Of a DNA stretch of 6,847 bases, positions 5,156 through 6,847 are shown piece after piece. The translations under genes and the position numbers were made by a program. The notes under the pieces are model-generated. The model was given only the letters and a program-made list of their open reading frames with translations, searched no databases and had not been told where the DNA came from. The DNA is from Gemmatimonadales bacterium UBA1120. Its GTDB lineage: Bacteria > Gemmatimonadota > Gemmatimonadetes > Longimicrobiales > Gaopeijiaceae. The stretch is from positions 5,993 through 12,839 of the forward strand of contig DCAZ01000129.1 of the NCBI GenBank assembly GCA_002313925.1, read 5' to 3'. Numbering within the stretch: position 1 is the stretch's first letter; the number at the start of each line of letters is the position of its first letter.

Positions 5156-6637
5156 CTAGTAGCGGTAGTAGTCAGGCTTATATGGTCCTTCTTTGGCCAC
5201 GCTGATGTATTCTGATTGCCCTTCTGTGAGTTCCGTTAATCTTGCACCAAGCTTATCCAGATGGAGCCTGGCAACTTTCTCATCCAAGTGCTTTGGAAGC
5301 ACATAAACACGCCTCTCATACTTGCCGGTGTTTCGAGCAAGTTCGATTTGTGCGATGACTTGGTTCGTGAAGGATGCTGACATCACGAAGCTCGGGTGCC
5401 CTGTAGCGTTCCCTAGATTCATAAGCCGCCCTTCTGAGAGGATCAGCACAGAGTGGCCATCCGGGAAAGTCCATTCGTGATATTGTGGCTTGATTTCGCT
5501 CTTAACGATTCCTGGGACCTTCTCCAAGCCAGCCATGTCGATCTCATTATCGAAATGACCAATATTCGCCACGATAGCCTTGTCCTTCATAGAGGTCATA
5601 TCAGCCGCCGTGATGATGTCACGGTTTCCAGTTGCAGTGACGAATACATCAGCCGTCTCCACGACATCTTCGAGCCGCAACACAGAGTATCCTTCCATTG
5701 AGGCTTGAAGTGCGCATATGGGGTCGATTTCAGTTACGACCACTCGCGCACCTTGGCTTTTGAGTGCTTGCGCGCACCCTTTGCCTACATCGCCGTATCC
5801 GAGGATCACCGCAGTCTTGCCGGAGAGCATGACATCGGTTGCTCGATTCAATCCGTCGACTACCGAGTGCCGGCAACCATAAAGGTTGTCAAACTTTGAC
5901 TTTGTGACTGAGTCATTAACGTTAATTGCGGGGAAGAGGAGAGTCCCGGCTTCTTCCATCTCGTAAAGTCTTTTTACGCCGGTTGTGGTCTCCTCGGACA
6001 CTCCTCGGATAGATGCTGCGATACGTGCCCACTTTCCTGGGTCTTCAGAGAGTGTTTGATGGATCAATTGTAAGATAACTCGCCATTCGTCCGGATCATT
6101 TTTCGGATCAAAATCGGGAATACCTTCCGGCACAGCGAACTCGACACCCTTGTGAATGAGCAGAGTCGCATCTCCGCCATCGTCAACGAGCAGGTCAGGC
6201 CCCGATCCGTCTGGCCATGTGATCATTTGATCGGTGCACCACCAGTATTCCTCTAATGTTTCTCCTTTCCATGCGAAGACAGGTGCTCCGCTCGGATTTT
6301 CCGGCGTTCCTTCTCTTCCAACAACGACTGCGGCAGCCGCATGGTCTTGCGTGGAGAAAATATTGCACGAAGCCCAGCGGACATCAGCCCCGAGATCCAT
6401 CAGTGTTTCGATCAGGACGGCGGTTTGAACGGTCATATGGAGTGAGCCGGCTACTTTGAGCCCAGCAAGAGGCTGCTCCGGACCATACTCAGTACGAGCT
6501 GCCATTAGTCCCGGCATTTCGTGTTCGGCAAGACGTATCTCGTTCCTCCCCCACTCAGATAGGCCGAGGTCTTTCACTTTGTACTCTAGTCGACTCACAG
6601 TTGCTTCCTGTTTAGGCATTACAGCTATGTCGCTCAT
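5156..6637 (-). CDS. ahcY: Adenosylhomocysteinase (S-adenosyl-L-homocysteine hydrolase)
   Basis: This cytosolic NAD-dependent enzyme splits S-adenosylhomocysteine into adenosine and homocysteine, removing a strong inhibitor of methyltransferases and supplying homocysteine to MetH. With the ATG at 6637 it has 493 residues. Conserved parts, in order: GSLHMTVQTA (64-73), CNIFSTQDHAAAA (91-103), EETTTGV (215-221), the catalytic NDSVTKSKFDN (241-251), NAD-binding GYGDVGKG (280-287), NIGHFDNEIDM (358-368), GNATGHPSFVMS (409-420), and the C-terminal KPDYYRY that reaches into a neighbouring subunit's NAD site. It carries the roughly 40-residue insertion (about 162-203) seen in mycobacterial and plant-type enzymes and absent from the shorter human form. 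An in-frame ATG at 6664 would add nine residues but has no ribosome-binding site; the ATG at 6637 follows purine-rich AAAGAGA. All key residues look intact. Confidence 0.97.
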   Translation of the reverse strand: MSDIAVMPKQEATVSRLEYKVKDLGLSEWGRNEIRLAEHEMPGLMAARTEYGPEQPLAGLKVAGSLHMTVQTAVLIETLMDLGADVRWASCNIFSTQDHAAAAVVVGREGTPENPSGAPVFAWKGETLEEYWWCTDQMITWPDGSGPDLLVDDGGDATLLIHKGVEFAVPEGIPDFDPKNDPDEWRVILQLIHQTLSEDPGKWARIAASIRGVSEETTTGVKRLYEMEEAGTLLFPAINVNDSVTKSKFDNLYGCRHSVVDGLNRATDVMLSGKTAVILGYGDVGKGCAQALKSQGARVVVTEIDPICALQASMEGYSVLRLEDVVETADVFVTATGNRDIITAADMTSMKDKAIVANIGHFDNEIDMAGLEKVPGIVKSEIKPQYHEWTFPDGHSVLILSEGRLMNLGNATGHPSFVMSASFTNQVIAQIELARNTGKYERRVYVLPKHLDEKVARLHLDKLGARLTELTEGQSEYISVAKEGPYKPDYYRY

Positions 6638-6847
6638 GTGTCTCTTTGATCGAAGATTTAACATCGAACACTAGGCTCAGCGTCTAATTTTCCCTTACAT
6701 CTAGCAGCCAGAATAAATAGATAATTTAAACACTCACGGCCGCAGGAAACTTCGTCAATCCTTGGCTACGTGCCTATCCTTCATTACGTTCGGCGGTTGT
6801 TGCGCACCCTTACCCATCTTTCGACCGGAGGAAGGGAGTGGCCAGCC
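6638..6847. other. Leader/promoter region upstream of ahcY; no gene recognised
   Basis: These 210 bases precede ahcY. An A+T-rich block (about 6708-6732) is the likeliest promoter zone, but no convincing -35/-10 pair was found. I looked for SAM-I, SAM-II and SAH riboswitch cores on the minus strand and saw none. At the right edge on the plus strand, GGAGG (6827-6831) precedes a GTG (6838-6840) by six bases, which could be the start of a divergent gene, but only three codons are visible. On the minus strand one frame is open from the window edge to a TGA at 6755, without recognisable similarity. Confidence 0.35.

Noticed and set aside
6838..6847. Possible start of a divergent plus-strand gene (GGAGG then GTG)
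   Set aside because: Only three codons lie inside the window, so coding cannot be judged; noted in the leader entry.
6665..6847. SAH or SAM riboswitch upstream of ahcY
   Set aside because: Expected because of the gene and the metH leader, but none of the conserved core strings of SAM-I, SAM-II or SAH aptamers is present on the minus strand.

Overview
This 6.8-kb window is close to 50% GC, gene-dense and Gram-negative in character: it encodes both permease subunits of the lipopolysaccharide exporter (LptF and LptG). The long LptF and its characteristic sequence resemble what I remember from Gemmatimonadota and related uncultured marine or soil bacteria. That placement is an inference from memory. 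No phage, transposon, CRISPR, tRNA or rRNA was seen.

Layout. All genes but one lie on the minus strand. Reading in the minus direction from high to low coordinates: ahcY (S-adenosylhomocysteine hydrolase, 5156-6637); an oppositely oriented TauE/SafE-family membrane protein with a TTG start (plus strand, 4265-5026); an lptF-lptG pair overlapping by one base (4065 to 1556); a dapF homologue (611-1474); a riboswitch-terminator leader (442-550); and the 5' part of metH (cobalamin-dependent methionine synthase), which starts at 428 and runs off the window at base 1.

How it fits together. AhcY makes homocysteine from S-adenosylhomocysteine and MetH remethylates homocysteine to methionine, so two consecutive steps of the activated-methyl cycle bracket a cell-envelope block. 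The leader of metH contains what I read as a SAM-II/SAM-V-type pseudoknot aptamer. The nucleotides matching U11, U21 and U44 of the known SAM-II structure are kept, and one pseudoknot helix appears to have changed by compensation. An intrinsic terminator follows, ending about 13 nt before the metH ribosome-binding site, which suggests SAM-dependent transcription attenuation of metH.

The two most notable observations are this riboswitch, with its unusually long hairpin-forming junction, and the dapF homologue, in which both catalytic cysteines of diaminopimelate epimerase are serines (Ser82 and Ser231).
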